Shown one piece after another: positions 8,789 to 17,872 of a stretch of 64,000 bases of DNA (the stretch's first letter is position 1; each line of letters begins with the position of its first letter). Under the pieces are notes generated by a model. It was given only the letters and a program-made list of their open reading frames with translations, did no database searches and was not told where the DNA came from. Source of the DNA: Thermoflexibacter ruber (lineage in GTDB: Bacteria; Bacteroidota; Bacteroidia; Cytophagales; Thermoflexibacteraceae); assembly GCF_900113045.1 (NCBI RefSeq), contig NZ_FONY01000020.1, positions 1 to 64,000 on the forward strand. The letters run 5' to 3'. The translations under genes and the position numbers were made by a program.

Positions 8789-9628
8789 ATGTCAGAAGAA
8801 AAAGAAATGTCGTTTTTAGACCATCTCGAGGAACTCAGATGGCATATTATCAGGTCGTTAGGGGCTGTAGTAGTGTTTATGATTGTAGCTGTTTTTATTA
8901 ACCAATACATTTTCGAGCATATTATTTTTGCTCCTTCTAAGCCCGATTTCATTACTTATCGCTTGCTTTGCCAACTTTCAGAAGCTACCTGCATCAAAGA
9001 ACTGCCTTTTGAAATCCAGAGCCGCCTGATGACTGGGCAGTTTACTATGTATATTGCCTCGCTTTTTGTAGTAGGGTTGATATGTTCCTTTCCTTACATC
9101 TCTTGGGAAATTTGGCGATTTGTCAAACCTGGACTATACGACAATGAAAAAGGAGCAACAAGAGGTGCGGTTTTCTTTGTCAGCTTTCTTTTTATTGCAG
9201 GAATTTTATTTGGCTATTTTATACTTACTCCTTTGGCAGTCAATTTCTTAGCCAATTTCCAAATTTCTCCTACCATCAAAAATGAGTTTGACATCGTTTC
9301 TTACGTTTCTACGGTGATGATGCTGGTCTTGGGTTGTGGAATTATCTTCCAACTTCCTGTAGCGGTATTTTTCTTGTCAAAAGTAGGTTTTATTACACCT
9401 CAACTCATGCGCACTTATCGCCGCCATGCAATTGTTGTGGTGTTGATATTAGCAGGAATTATTACGCCGCCTGATGTGCTAAGCCAAGTGATTATCAGTT
9501 TGCCTGTATTGCTTTTGTATGAGATGAGTATTTTTATTTCTGCTTGGGTAGTAAAAAAACAAGCCAAAGAAGAAGTAGAGGAGTTAGCTAAAGACCAGTT
9601 GGCACAAAGTACAGAATTGCAATCTTGA
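8789..9628 (+). CDS. tatC: Sec-independent protein translocase subunit TatC
   Basis: Core membrane subunit that recognises twin-arginine signal peptides of folded export substrates. The N-terminus MSEEKEMSFLDHLEELRWHIIRS holds the conserved cytoplasmic motif FLDHLEELR with its signal-binding glutamate. Six membrane segments follow, with PYISWEIWRFVKPGLY in the first cytoplasmic region and the conserved PPDVLSQ near the end. The start is the ATG at 8789; ten residues encoded upstream in frame are not family-like. No tatA is adjacent, which is common in this phylum. Length (279) is normal. Confidence 0.96.
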   Translation: MSEEKEMSFLDHLEELRWHIIRSLGAVVVFMIVAVFINQYIFEHIIFAPSKPDFITYRLLCQLSEATCIKELPFEIQSRLMTGQFTMYIASLFVVGLICSFPYISWEIWRFVKPGLYDNEKGATRGAVFFVSFLFIAGILFGYFILTPLAVNFLANFQISPTIKNEFDIVSYVSTVMMLVLGCGIIFQLPVAVFFLSKVGFITPQLMRTYRRHAIVVVLILAGIITPPDVLSQVIISLPVLLLYEMSIFISAWVVKKQAKEEVEELAKDQLAQSTELQS

Positions 9629-9695
9629 TTTTTTACACTCAAATCATCTATAAAATTTACTAAAATTTTGGGTTTTAACCATAGCACATATACTT

Positions 9696-10595
9696 TTGAA
9701 ACCGACTTTACTCATTCTCGCCGCAGGGGTAGGAAGCCGCTACGGCGGTCTAAAGCAAATAGATAGCATAGGCGTAAACGGAGCAACTATCTTAGAATAC
9801 TCTATATATGATGCTTTGCGAGCTGGCTTTGGAAAGATTGTTTTGCTGATTCGCAGAAGTATTGAGCAAGATTTTAAGGCAGTTTTTAGTGAAAAATTCA
9901 AAAATCTACCTTTGCAATATGCTTTCCAAGAAAACGATATGCTCCCACCTGATTTGGTTCATTTGGGCACTGCTCGTCAGAAACCTTGGGGGACAGCTCA
10001 CGCCGTTTGGTGCGCTCGCTATGCTATCCAAGAACCTTTTACGGTCATCAATGCCGATGATTTTTATGGAGCAAGTGCTTTTCAAGTCATTGCCAAGGAA
10101 TTGGAAAAAGTTGATAATCAAAGTAATGAGTACTGTATGGTCGGCTATTATCTAAAAAATACCCTTTCTGAATCTGGCTCAGTGGCTCGTGGGGTCTGCT
10201 CTGCTGACAAGCAAGGCTACTTGACGACAGTTGTAGAGCGAACCGACATTCAGCAGACCGAAAAAGGCATAGTTTGTAACTTACAAGCTGAGCCTATCTA
10301 CCTGACGGGAAATGAGTTAGTTTCTATGAACTTCTGGGGATTTACGCCTACCTTTTTTGACCATGCAGAAAAAATGTTTACTGACTTTTTGAAAGACAAC
10401 GCAGAAAACCCCAAAGCAGAGTTTTTTATACCCTTAGTAGTCAATCACTTAATTCAACATCAGCTTGTAAAAGTAAAGGTGTTGAGCAGTAAAGATGAGT
10501 GGATAGGAGTTACCTACTCGGCAGATAAAGAAAGTGCCTCCAAAAAAATTCATGAATTAGTCGCTCAAGGAAAGTATCCGAGCAAATTGTTTTAA
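9696..10595 (+). CDS. Sugar-phosphate nucleotidyltransferase family protein
   Basis: Begins LLILAAGVGSRYGGLKQID, the nucleotide-binding signature of NTP transferases that make NDP-sugars. Further features are PWGTAHAVWCAR and NADDFYGASAF, where the acidic NADD would bind the metal and sugar phosphate. The 299-residue length and lack of a C-terminal hexapeptide domain fit the simple thymidylyl/uridylyl-transferase-like group; the substrate cannot be told. No ATG is available near the conserved N-terminus, so the start is the TTG at 9696. It is convergent with the response regulator, 9 bases apart. Confidence 0.8.
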   Translation: MKPTLLILAAGVGSRYGGLKQIDSIGVNGATILEYSIYDALRAGFGKIVLLIRRSIEQDFKAVFSEKFKNLPLQYAFQENDMLPPDLVHLGTARQKPWGTAHAVWCARYAIQEPFTVINADDFYGASAFQVIAKELEKVDNQSNEYCMVGYYLKNTLSESGSVARGVCSADKQGYLTTVVERTDIQQTEKGIVCNLQAEPIYLTGNELVSMNFWGFTPTFFDHAEKMFTDFLKDNAENPKAEFFIPLVVNHLIQHQLVKVKVLSSKDEWIGVTYSADKESASKKIHELVAQGKYPSKLF

Positions 10596-10604
10596 GGCAT
10601 TGTC

Positions 10605-11294
10605 TTATTTGCCTACCAAAAAGTGGTAGCCCACTCCTTTGATAGCAACAATTTCTATTTTCTCATCGTCTTTGAGATAATCTCTCATGCGAGTAACATA
10701 TACGTCTAAGTTCCGAGAGTTAAAGAAGGAGTCGTCATTCCAAACTCTCAATAGAATTTCTTTTCTCTGCACAATCACATTCTGATTTTCAGCAAAAATC
10801 TTAAAAAGTTCTATTTCTCTTGCAGAGAGTTTGCGTACCTGTTCGCCTAACTTCAATTCGTATTTTTCAGGGTTTAGTTCGTATTTCCCTATTTGGATAG
10901 TGCCGCTAAATGGGTTGGCTTTGCGGGAGGTAATTTGCAGTAGATTGTTGATGCGTGCTATGAGTTCCTCTAAGCTAAAAGGTTTCCTAATGTAGTCATT
11001 CCCACCTACTTCAAAGCCTTTGAGTACATCTTCGGTTTGCGTTTTTGCTGTTACAAATAGAATAGGCAAGTTTGGATTGATTTTGCGAATTGCCAGAGCC
11101 AAAGAGAAACCGTCCTGATTGGGCAACATCACATCAAGGATACAAATGTCAGGGTTAAACCTCTCAAAATGACTTAAAACTTCCTTGCCATCGGATACCA
11201 TGATCACCTCAAATTCTTTGGTTTCTAAGGTATCCTTCACTATTTTTGCTAAGAAAATTTCATCTTCTACATATAGTATTTTGCTCTTTTTCAT
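10605..11294 (-). CDS. OmpR-family response regulator (RprY-like), orphan
   Basis: The receiver domain (residues 1-120) has the acidic pocket (YVEDE), phospho-acceptor Asp54 in CILDVMLPNQDG, the switch Thr/Ala in FVTAKT and the lysine in DYIRKPFS. A winged-helix DNA-binding domain follows, with LSAREIELFKIFAENQNVIVQRKEIL and VYVTRMRDYLKDD. The sequence is close in type to the Bacteroidota RprY group. No kinase gene is adjacent, so its partner is encoded elsewhere; the two kinases nearby at 14310 and 18907 are not linked to it by gene order. It probably activates or represses promoters on phosphorylation. Confidence 0.9.
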   Translation of the reverse strand: MKKSKILYVEDEIFLAKIVKDTLETKEFEVIMVSDGKEVLSHFERFNPDICILDVMLPNQDGFSLALAIRKINPNLPILFVTAKTQTEDVLKGFEVGGNDYIRKPFSLEELIARINNLLQITSRKANPFSGTIQIGKYELNPEKYELKLGEQVRKLSAREIELFKIFAENQNVIVQRKEILLRVWNDDSFFNSRNLDVYVTRMRDYLKDDEKIEIVAIKGVGYHFLVGK

Positions 11295-11333
11295 AGATTT
11301 ATGTATTACTTACCTTCCTTTACAGTATTAGAC

Positions 11334-12719
11334 TCACAAAGAATTTCCCGCAGGGCGTTTGTTTTTTTCTAAATCTTCTTGGAATCTGAGGGCTTCTTTT
11401 TTAAGTTTTTCTACTATTTCAGGATATTTTTTAGCTAAGTTTTCCTGCTCGCTTGGGTCTTTTTCCAAATCATACAGAGATAGCTCTATCTGTTTTTGTA
11501 TAGTTTTCCCTCTTTGCCCGTCATTGCCAGCTTTCTCTACTGATTCGTAGGTATGAGGCAGGTGTAGTTTCCATTTCCCTTGCCTAATGGCTTGCAATTC
11601 ATGAATTTGGAAAAAATAATGGAAATCTCTTGGGCTTTTTGCTTGTGGGTTATTTTCTAATAAAGGTAAAAAATTTTTTCCGTCTATGGCTTTATTGGGC
11701 AGTTTAGCACCTGTTATCTGAGCTAAAGTAGGCAAAATGTCTATCAAACCTACTACCTTATTGCAAGTACTTCCCGCAGGGATTTTACCTTTCCACCAAG
11801 CAATCATAGGTACTCTTACTCCCCCCTCAAAGGTAGTTCCTTTACCTTCTCGGAATATGCCTGATGAGCCAGCATGATTGCCATAAGTAAGCCATGCTCC
11901 ATTGTCCGAAGTAAAAATAATCAGTGTATTATCATCTAATTTATGCTTTTTCAATGCTTTGATTATCTCGCCAACTGACCAGTCTATCTCTTGGATTACA
12001 TCAGCATATAATCCTTTTTTAGACTTCCCCTCAAATTTTTTAGAAGCAAAAATAGGAACATGAGGCATAGAATGAGCCAAATATAAGAAAAAAGGCTTTT
12101 GTTTATTACTTTCTATAAAGTTCAAGGCTTTTTCTGTATAACGCTTGGTAAGCAAACTTTGGTCTGGGTTTTTCTCTATTTCTTTTTCTCCTTCTATCAA
12201 AGGCAGGTCTGACCACATGCCATCAGGTGTTAGGGGGTACATATCATTGCTGTAAGGTAAGCCAAAAAACTCATCAAAACCATGCTTGGTTGGCAAGTGT
12301 GGTGAGTGATGTCCTAAGTGCCACTTGCCTATACAAGCAGTAGCATAACTTTTGGTTTTAAGAAGCTCGGGTAGCGTCTCTTCGTCTGGGTGCAAACCCA
12401 CAAAGTATTTATCCTTTGTCCATGCAGGACCTTCGGGACCTACTACCCAAGGAATCCCTACTCGCTGTGGATAACAACCTGTCAGCAAAGCGGCTCTGGA
12501 AGGAGAACACTGAGGTTGGGAATAAAAATCGGTGAACTTCATGCCTTCCTTAGCCAATTTGTCCAAGTAGGGGGTGGGATAATTTGCACCGAAGCAAGCA
12601 ATATCAGCATAAGCTAAGTCATCAGCAAAGATAATGATGACATTAGGAAATGTATCTTTCTGCCTCTCGGCAAAACTAAGAAATAAAAAAAGTAATAATA
12701 CGATAGAAATAAACTTCAT
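11334..12719 (-). CDS. Secreted arylsulfatase-type sulfatase
   Basis: Hydrolyses sulfate esters, probably of polysaccharides or glycans, in the periplasm or outside the cell. The ATG complement at 12717-12719 gives a signal peptide (MKFISIVLLLFLFLSF); an upstream in-frame extension would bury it. The mature part begins PNVIIIFADDLAYADI with metal-binding Asp33/Asp34. The formylglycine motif is CSPSR (Cys71), so activation by a formylglycine-generating or anaerobic maturase enzyme encoded elsewhere is required. GKWHLGHHSPHLPTKHGFDEFFG and FTSDNGAW are further family blocks. Length about 461 fits the arylsulfatase A-like group. No polysaccharide-utilisation genes are adjacent, so the substrate is open. 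Confidence 0.92.
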   Translation of the reverse strand: MKFISIVLLLFLFLSFAERQKDTFPNVIIIFADDLAYADIACFGANYPTPYLDKLAKEGMKFTDFYSQPQCSPSRAALLTGCYPQRVGIPWVVGPEGPAWTKDKYFVGLHPDEETLPELLKTKSYATACIGKWHLGHHSPHLPTKHGFDEFFGLPYSNDMYPLTPDGMWSDLPLIEGEKEIEKNPDQSLLTKRYTEKALNFIESNKQKPFFLYLAHSMPHVPIFASKKFEGKSKKGLYADVIQEIDWSVGEIIKALKKHKLDDNTLIIFTSDNGAWLTYGNHAGSSGIFREGKGTTFEGGVRVPMIAWWKGKIPAGSTCNKVVGLIDILPTLAQITGAKLPNKAIDGKNFLPLLENNPQAKSPRDFHYFFQIHELQAIRQGKWKLHLPHTYESVEKAGNDGQRGKTIQKQIELSLYDLEKDPSEQENLAKKYPEIVEKLKKEALRFQEDLEKNKRPAGNSL

Positions 12720-12930
12720 ACATTTCTTAAAAAAAATATTTATAAGGAAAGAAAAAATAGGCTTATAAAAGGTTGTACTTAAAATAATGTTCAAGATATA
12801 CATTTTTTAAGAATTTTGGCACAATTATTTTGAAAGATATTTGATAAAAGTATGTAAAAAACTTACTTTGTAAAAAATTAGACCTAATTTTGTAAACCTA
12901 TTTTGTATCAAAACGTAAATACTATTTAGA

Positions 12931-13293
12931 ATGGAACTTCTAATACAAAACGAAGACAAGTTTCATATCATCAGTATCATAGGAGATTTAGATGCAAGTT
13001 CTTCTGTCATCTTTGATAGTGCCTTAGAAGAAGCAATTAATGCAAAGGCAAAAAACATATTGATAGATTGTTCACAGTTAGACTACATCTCTTCCCCCGG
13101 TATTGGTGCATTTACTTCCCGATTAGAAGAGTGTAACCAAAATAACATTCAATTAGTGCTTTATGGAATGAGTCCTAAAATTGAAAATGTATTCAAAATA
13201 TTAGGCTTAGACCAACTGATAGTAATTAAAAAAACTAAAGAAGAAGCCAAAATTTACGCAAATGATGCACAGTTTACAAGTCCCTTGCACTAA
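12931..13293 (+). CDS. STAS-domain anti-sigma factor antagonist-like protein
   Basis: A 120-residue single STAS domain. The conserved loop reads LDYISSPGIGAF; Ser55 lines up with the serine that RsbW-type kinases phosphorylate in SpoIIAA/RsbV proteins, while the neighbouring residues (S for D, P for S) differ. The 3' end overlaps the RsbW-like gene by 32 bases, so the two are translationally coupled and are probably partners. In known systems the unphosphorylated antagonist frees a target from the kinase; that target, a sigma factor or another protein, is not visible here. Confidence 0.85.
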   Translation: MELLIQNEDKFHIISIIGDLDASSSVIFDSALEEAINAKAKNILIDCSQLDYISSPGIGAFTSRLEECNQNNIQLVLYGMSPKIENVFKILGLDQLIVIKKTKEEAKIYANDAQFTSPLH

Positions 13294-13687
13294 GGAAAAT
13301 TTAAAAGAAATAAGATATTTTGTTGAAAATGCCTTAAATAGATATGAAATATCTACTGACGATATTTATTTCATCAAACTTGCCATAGATGAAATCTGTG
13401 CAAATCTCATTATACACGCTCACCATTGCAATCATGAAGACTTCATAGAAGTAAAGATTAAAAACGAGGGAAACACCTTTATCTTTGAGATTCATGACCA
13501 ATCTAACGACAACTTCAATTTGTTAGAATACAAAGTTCCTGATATTCAACAAATTATTGCTAATAAGAAAAACGGCAATATGGGTTTGATTTTAGTAAGA
13601 AAAATCATGGACGAAATAGAATTAGAAAGATGCGAAGGGCATAATATTTGCCGACTTTATAAATCTATTCCCCAAGCGAATAGTTGA
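13262..13687 (+). CDS. RsbW-like ATP-binding serine kinase / anti-sigma-type regulator
   Basis: A 141-residue GHKL ATPase of the HATPase_c_2 group. The N-box is in KLAIDEICANLIIHAHH with the expected Glu and Asn, and the ATP lid is NGNMGLILVRKI. The usual D-x-G of the G1 box reads DQS, a departure that may weaken nucleotide binding. It overlaps the STAS gene by 32 bases. Family knowledge predicts phosphorylation of the STAS serine and sequestration of a target protein. A second ATG lies at 13265. Confidence 0.8.
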   Translation: MMHSLQVPCTKENLKEIRYFVENALNRYEISTDDIYFIKLAIDEICANLIIHAHHCNHEDFIEVKIKNEGNTFIFEIHDQSNDNFNLLEYKVPDIQQIIANKKNGNMGLILVRKIMDEIELERCEGHNICRLYKSIPQANS

Positions 13688-13737
13688 GTTAAGTTTTTTA
13701 TTTTCTAAATTTTTCTATTGCTCAAACAAACCAAATC

Positions 13738-14307
13738 ATGCCAAATACAAGCCGTTTTAAAATCGTGGAGTATGCAGAGGCATCTCCCGAAGTAAAAGCC
13801 ATTTACGACGAGACTATGGCACAGATGGGGATTCCCTTCGTGCTAAATTGGTTTAAGTGTCAAGGACAAAATGCCACCTTACTACGTGGGAATTGGGAAA
13901 AACTCAAAACCTCCATGCTCTTAGGGCAAATTCCTTTCGTGCTAAAGCAACTGATTATCTATAACATTTCTCAGAAAAAAGGCTGTACCTATTGCGCCCA
14001 TGCTCACGGAATCATGGCGGATAGTTTCAGTAAAACTTTTAATGAGGCAGAGGGTTTCAAAATTACACAAAATATGAATAGTAACTATATCCCCGCAAGC
14101 TATAAAGTAGCGATTGATATAGTTACCAAATGTGCATTGACTCCTGCTGCGACTACAGAAGAAGATTTTGAAAAGCTCAGAGATGAGGGCTACTCAGACT
14201 TAGAAATCCAAGAACTCATGGCTTTGGCAGATTTGACCAACATGCTCAATACGATTGCCGATATTTCAGGGATTAAAATAGACAATGAGTTGATGGAAAC
14301 TAAATAG
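13738..14307 (+). CDS. Carboxymuconolactone decarboxylase / AhpD-like protein
   Basis: A 189-residue all-helical protein with the AhpD-type thiol motif CTYCAHAHG (Cys83, Cys86, His90), which in the family acts in peroxide or thiol-disulfide chemistry. The N-terminus MPNTSRFKIVEYAEASPEVKAIYDETM is typical for this group. It lies 50 bases after the RsbW-like gene and two bases before the kinase gene at 14310, so the four genes from 12931 to 15590 probably form one operon. This suggests a redox or stress output or sensor for the signalling proteins; a specific substrate cannot be named. Confidence 0.85.
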   Translation: MPNTSRFKIVEYAEASPEVKAIYDETMAQMGIPFVLNWFKCQGQNATLLRGNWEKLKTSMLLGQIPFVLKQLIIYNISQKKGCTYCAHAHGIMADSFSKTFNEAEGFKITQNMNSNYIPASYKVAIDIVTKCALTPAATTEEDFEKLRDEGYSDLEIQELMALADLTNMLNTIADISGIKIDNELMETK

Positions 14308-14309
14308 GA

Positions 14310-15590
14310 ATGAGTAGTATTTCATTAGAAGAAAAATCACTTAGACTTCGGTATGAGGCTTTCTCCAACTTAGCCAATGAGGTAAATAAAGCACAAAATT
14401 GGAAGGAAGTGGGTAAGGCTATTACTGCTCATTTGAAGTTTATGGTAGATTTTTTTGCTTTTCGTTTTACTTATGCCCAAAACATTGACAAAATCACTTA
14501 TCAAATCTTTAGGGGTAATTATCAATATTGGCTTAATTTAGCAGATGAGATTACCCCTTTTGAATCAGAATGTAGCAATAGGGGTATTCCTATCAAACTT
14601 GATAAGAATGAAATTAGCGGCATAGCCAACTTCCAAAATACCTTATTTGCTCATGAAAGAATTAATGAGATTTTTATACTTCCTCTGTTTTTTCATGCCA
14701 ACGAAAATGCCATTCTCATAGCCGCCAATAAGAACTTTATCGAATATTCTGAGATAGATTTTAGATTTTTCCGCTCTGTAGCAGAACTTTTGTCTACTAA
14801 AATTTCACAGATTTTTTTAGCAGATAACTTGGCGAAGAAAAACCAAGAATTAGCAGAGGCAAATGAGGAGATTACTCAAATCAATGCTAACTTAGAAAAG
14901 ATAGTCGCTGAGCGGACTTTTAAACTTAAAGAAGCCAATAAAGAACTTAATACCCTTTTTTACAGGACATCACATGATTTTCGCCGTCCTCTTACCTCTA
15001 TTTTGGGTTTGGTCAAGCTGGCTCAAATGAGTATAAAAGATGAAATGGCATTGGAGCTATTTAAAAAAACAGCTAATACAGTACAAGAGTTGGAGAAAAT
15101 GCTTCTTAAACTCCAATCTATTAGCACAAGTGATGAGGTAATTATTACAGAAGTAGTTGATTTTCGTAAAATTATTGATTCAGTTAGGTATAAGTTTACT
15201 CACTTACTTTCTCAAAAGAATATTCGCTTTGAGTTTATCAATAATACCCAACCAACTTTTTATTCTAATCCTACAGATTTGTCAGTTATCATAGAAAACT
15301 TGGTAGAAAATGCCATCTATTTTTCTTCCTCAAAAGACCCATTTATTAGAGTAAATATTTCTATATCAGAAAAATATACGCTTATTGAAGTAGAGGATAA
15401 CGGACAAGGGATAGAAGAAAATTTAAAGAAAAATATTTTTGAGATGTATTTCAGAGCCAATGAAAATTCCAAAGGCAACGGACTTGGCTTATATGTGGTG
15501 AGAAAATTGGTACAAAAGCTATCAGGCAAAATTTATGTAGAAAGTGAAGTAAACAAAGGCAGTAAGTTTGCTATCTTACTGCCTCATTGA
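14310..15590 (+). CDS. GAF-domain sensor histidine kinase (cytosolic)
   Basis: 426 residues without membrane segments. A GAF-like sensor region occupies about residues 20-170, followed by a coiled coil (about 175-215), the dimerisation/phospho-acceptor domain with FYRTSHDFRRPLTSILG (His222), and a HATPase domain with N-box (NLVENAIYF), G1 (VEDNGQGIEE), and G2 (GNGLGLYVVRKL). The enzyme should autophosphorylate His222 and pass phosphate to a response regulator; none is adjacent. It starts two bases after the AhpD-like gene, indicating cotranscription with the STAS/RsbW pair. Confidence 0.9.
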   Translation: MSSISLEEKSLRLRYEAFSNLANEVNKAQNWKEVGKAITAHLKFMVDFFAFRFTYAQNIDKITYQIFRGNYQYWLNLADEITPFESECSNRGIPIKLDKNEISGIANFQNTLFAHERINEIFILPLFFHANENAILIAANKNFIEYSEIDFRFFRSVAELLSTKISQIFLADNLAKKNQELAEANEEITQINANLEKIVAERTFKLKEANKELNTLFYRTSHDFRRPLTSILGLVKLAQMSIKDEMALELFKKTANTVQELEKMLLKLQSISTSDEVIITEVVDFRKIIDSVRYKFTHLLSQKNIRFEFINNTQPTFYSNPTDLSVIIENLVENAIYFSSSKDPFIRVNISISEKYTLIEVEDNGQGIEENLKKNIFEMYFRANENSKGNGLGLYVVRKLVQKLSGKIYVESEVNKGSKFAILLPH

Positions 15591-15605
15591 AGGTAAAAAG
15601 CGAGC

Positions 15606-16253
15606 TTAGTTTTTTAGTCCTTCCTTGAGCAATAATTCTATATCTTTAATGAGCAAATCAACTTTCTCGGCTTTAGTACCGTCATAGTAACCTCTGATTC
15701 TGCGGTTTTTATCTATCAATACAAATGCGCCACTATGGATAAAACCTCCCGCTTCATTGGCATCTTCTTTTGCGGCTACAAAATATCCCTTTTCTGCGAT
15801 TTGATAAATCTCATCTTTTACCCCTGTAACAAAGTTCCATTGCTTAGTATCTACTTCTAAACGAGAGGCATAGTCTTTTAAAACTGCTACGCTGTCATGG
15901 TAGGGGTCTATGGTATGAGATAGAATTTTTACTTCAGGGTTATGCTTAAAATGCTCGTGCAGTCTGAGCATTTGCGTTTTCATAATAGGACAGATAGTAG
16001 GGCAGGAGGTAAAGAAAAAATCTACTACATAAACTTTATTTTTAAAATCTTCCTGTGTAATCCATTGGCTATCTTGATTAATAAATTTAAAATCAGGGAC
16101 TTGGAAATAGATAGTGTCTATTACTTCTTTTCCATCAATCATTTTACTTTTTGTTTTTTTTTCGCCCAAGATAGGTAATTTTCTTTCTTGCTGACAAGCA
16201 GAAAAAAATACTAAGCCTATAAAATAAAAAAAGACAAATATTTTGATTTTCAT
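15606..16253 (-). CDS. SCO1/SenC-family copper chaperone lipoprotein
   Basis: Delivers copper to the Cu-A site of cytochrome oxidase or works as a thiol-disulfide protein in the periplasm. It has a signal peptide with lipobox (VFFSAC, Cys20), a thioredoxin-like fold with the copper motif FTSCPTICP (Cys84 and Cys88), and the third ligand His173 in GGFIHSGAF. Length 215 is normal. It converges with the GAF kinase gene, stops 15 bases apart. A promoter with -33 TTTG and -7 TATTTTTG lies in the shared upstream region with the gene at 16321. No oxidase genes are in the window. Confidence 0.93.
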   Translation of the reverse strand: MKIKIFVFFYFIGLVFFSACQQERKLPILGEKKTKSKMIDGKEVIDTIYFQVPDFKFINQDSQWITQEDFKNKVYVVDFFFTSCPTICPIMKTQMLRLHEHFKHNPEVKILSHTIDPYHDSVAVLKDYASRLEVDTKQWNFVTGVKDEIYQIAEKGYFVAAKEDANEAGGFIHSGAFVLIDKNRRIRGYYDGTKAEKVDLLIKDIELLLKEGLKN

Positions 16254-16277
16254 AAAATTGGTATGAGTTATTTTTTA

Positions 16278-16310
16278 CAAAAATACAAAATTTAATACAT
16301 TTGTTTCAAA
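16278..16310 (-). promoter_or_regulatory. Promoter of the SCO gene, overlapping a divergent -7 box
   Basis: On the minus strand a -33 TTTG (16307-16310) and a -7 TATTTTTG (16278-16285) are 21 bases apart. On the plus strand TACATTTG at 16296-16303 could serve the gene at 16321, so the two promoters overlap. Confidence 0.45.
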
Positions 16311-16320
16311 GAAAAATCAG

Positions 16321-16707
16321 ATGACGGACTATACTTTATTGATGTTACTTATTGCGATTCCTGTGGCAGTAACCATGGGCTTAGTCATTTCTAAGATTGT
16401 GCAGACTTTTGTAGGAAGTGGGGGAGGTAGTCGGCAAAATTTGCAAGGAATGGAAAGTAAAATCCAAGAACTGCAACAAAGAGTAGAAAACTTGGAAACT
16501 ATCATCACGAGTATAGACCCTGACCTGCTCGAGGGTATGATGAAAATACAACACCTCAATCACCCGAAAACTGCTCAAAGACAAACTCAACGCTTAGCAG
16601 ATACGGCGAGCAAGCCCAATGACGTTCCCTTAGATGAAAACTTTAAAATGGTGCTAAATAAGATTTTAATGAAAATAGATAGCTTTTTAGACGATAAGAA
16701 AAAGTAG
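16321..16707 (+). CDS. Small membrane-anchored coiled-coil protein, unknown function
   Basis: 128 residues. An N-terminal membrane segment (about 5-29, LLMLLIAIPVAVTMGLVI) is followed by a glycine-rich linker (VGSGGGSR), then a heptad-like stretch ESKIQELQQRVENLETII (about 45-65) and a charged C-terminal tail. The layout recalls single-span coiled-coil proteins of the PspB kind but I see no real similarity. It lies 30 bases upstream of the phospholipase-like gene on the same strand and may be cotranscribed with it. Divergent from SCO. No function is proposed. Confidence 0.6.
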   Translation: MTDYTLLMLLIAIPVAVTMGLVISKIVQTFVGSGGGSRQNLQGMESKIQELQQRVENLETIITSIDPDLLEGMMKIQHLNHPKTAQRQTQRLADTASKPNDVPLDENFKMVLNKILMKIDSFLDDKKK

Positions 16708-16737
16708 ATTAGTTTTATAGCTTCTGGTTTATAGTTT

Positions 16738-17787
16738 ATGCTTGGATATTATAAAAAATTAGCTTTTCTTTTGATTTTCAATATAATAAGTGTATCGGCT
16801 TGGGCTTGGGGCTTTTTTGGACATCAACGCATCAACCGCATGGCAGTTTTTACACTCCCTCCTGAAATGTTTACTTTTTATAAACATCATATTCGCTACA
16901 TTACCGAAAATGCTGTTAATCCTGACAAAAGACGCTATGCAGTAGTAGGCGAGGCAGAAAGGCATTACATTGACATAGATGTCTATGGGGATAGCGCGAT
17001 TTTTAAAATGCCACGTCGCTGGGAAGAAGCAGTTGCTAAATATACAGAAGATACCCTAAGAGCCTACGGGATAGTTCCTTGGCATCTGTCATTGATGAAG
17101 TTTCAGTTAGTCAATGCCTTTAAAGAGCGAAATGCCATCAAGATTTTGCGAATCTCGGCTGATATGGGACATTACATTGGCGATGCAAATGTACCTTTGC
17201 ACACCACAGAAAACTACAATGGGCAAAAAACTGGGCAGTACGGGATTCATGGCTTCTGGGAATCGCGCTTGCCTGAGCTTTTTGCAGACGACTATAACTA
17301 TTTTTTTGAAAAAGCCCAGTATATCAAAAATGTAACAGAGAGAGCGTGGAGAGCAGTTACCAATGCTCACTTAGCTTTGGATTCGGTTTTGCGATTTGAA
17401 AAGGAACTTACCAAGCAGTTCAGTGAGGATAAAAAATTTAGCTTTGAAACACGTGGGAATATTACGGTCAAGGTATATTCTAAAGAGTTTTCTGCGGCTT
17501 ATCATCAATCGTTAGCGGGGCAGGTGGAGCGACAGATGCGTACTTCTATTCAAATGGTAGGGGATTTCTGGTACACTGCTTGGATAGATGCAGGACAACC
17601 TAACTTAGATAGCTTGCTTTCTACAGATAAGGAAGAAATAAAAAGGCTGGAGGAGGAAGATAATAACTTAGAGCCAAATCCCAATATCAAAACACGTTCT
17701 CATGATACAGGTTTGATACCTGATATAAAACCTACTTACTACTTTGGGAAAAATATATTTAGAAGAAAAGAGGAAGGAGGCTTTTGA
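16738..17787 (+). CDS. Secreted zinc-dependent phospholipase C / S1-P1 nuclease-like protein
   Basis: 349 residues with a signal peptide ending SAWA, after which the mature protein starts WGFFGHQRINRMAV. In the S1/P1 nuclease and zinc phospholipase C fold the N-terminal Trp and following His bind zinc, and this mature start fits. The other ligands are in DMGHYIGDANVPLHTTENYNG, a close match to the conserved metal block, and HGFWESRLPELF. The enzyme would cut phosphodiesters (lipid or nucleic acid) in the periplasm or outside. The C-terminal tail is charged and has no sorting domain. Which substrate class it uses cannot be told from sequence alone. Confidence 0.85.
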   Translation: MLGYYKKLAFLLIFNIISVSAWAWGFFGHQRINRMAVFTLPPEMFTFYKHHIRYITENAVNPDKRRYAVVGEAERHYIDIDVYGDSAIFKMPRRWEEAVAKYTEDTLRAYGIVPWHLSLMKFQLVNAFKERNAIKILRISADMGHYIGDANVPLHTTENYNGQKTGQYGIHGFWESRLPELFADDYNYFFEKAQYIKNVTERAWRAVTNAHLALDSVLRFEKELTKQFSEDKKFSFETRGNITVKVYSKEFSAAYHQSLAGQVERQMRTSIQMVGDFWYTAWIDAGQPNLDSLLSTDKEEIKRLEEEDNNLEPNPNIKTRSHDTGLIPDIKPTYYFGKNIFRRKEEGGF

Positions 17788-17872
17788 AAGGGAATAAAGC
17801 TATTTTATCTGTATTCTGATTTTCTTTTAAAAAGTCATATTTTCTTGCGTAAAATTGTCAAACTATAATCTA

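Noticed and set aside
12885-12892. TAATTTTG as the -7 box of the STAS gene promoter
   Set aside because: The nearest TTTG is only 14 bases upstream, too close for a -33 box, and such octamers arise by chance in AT-rich sequence.
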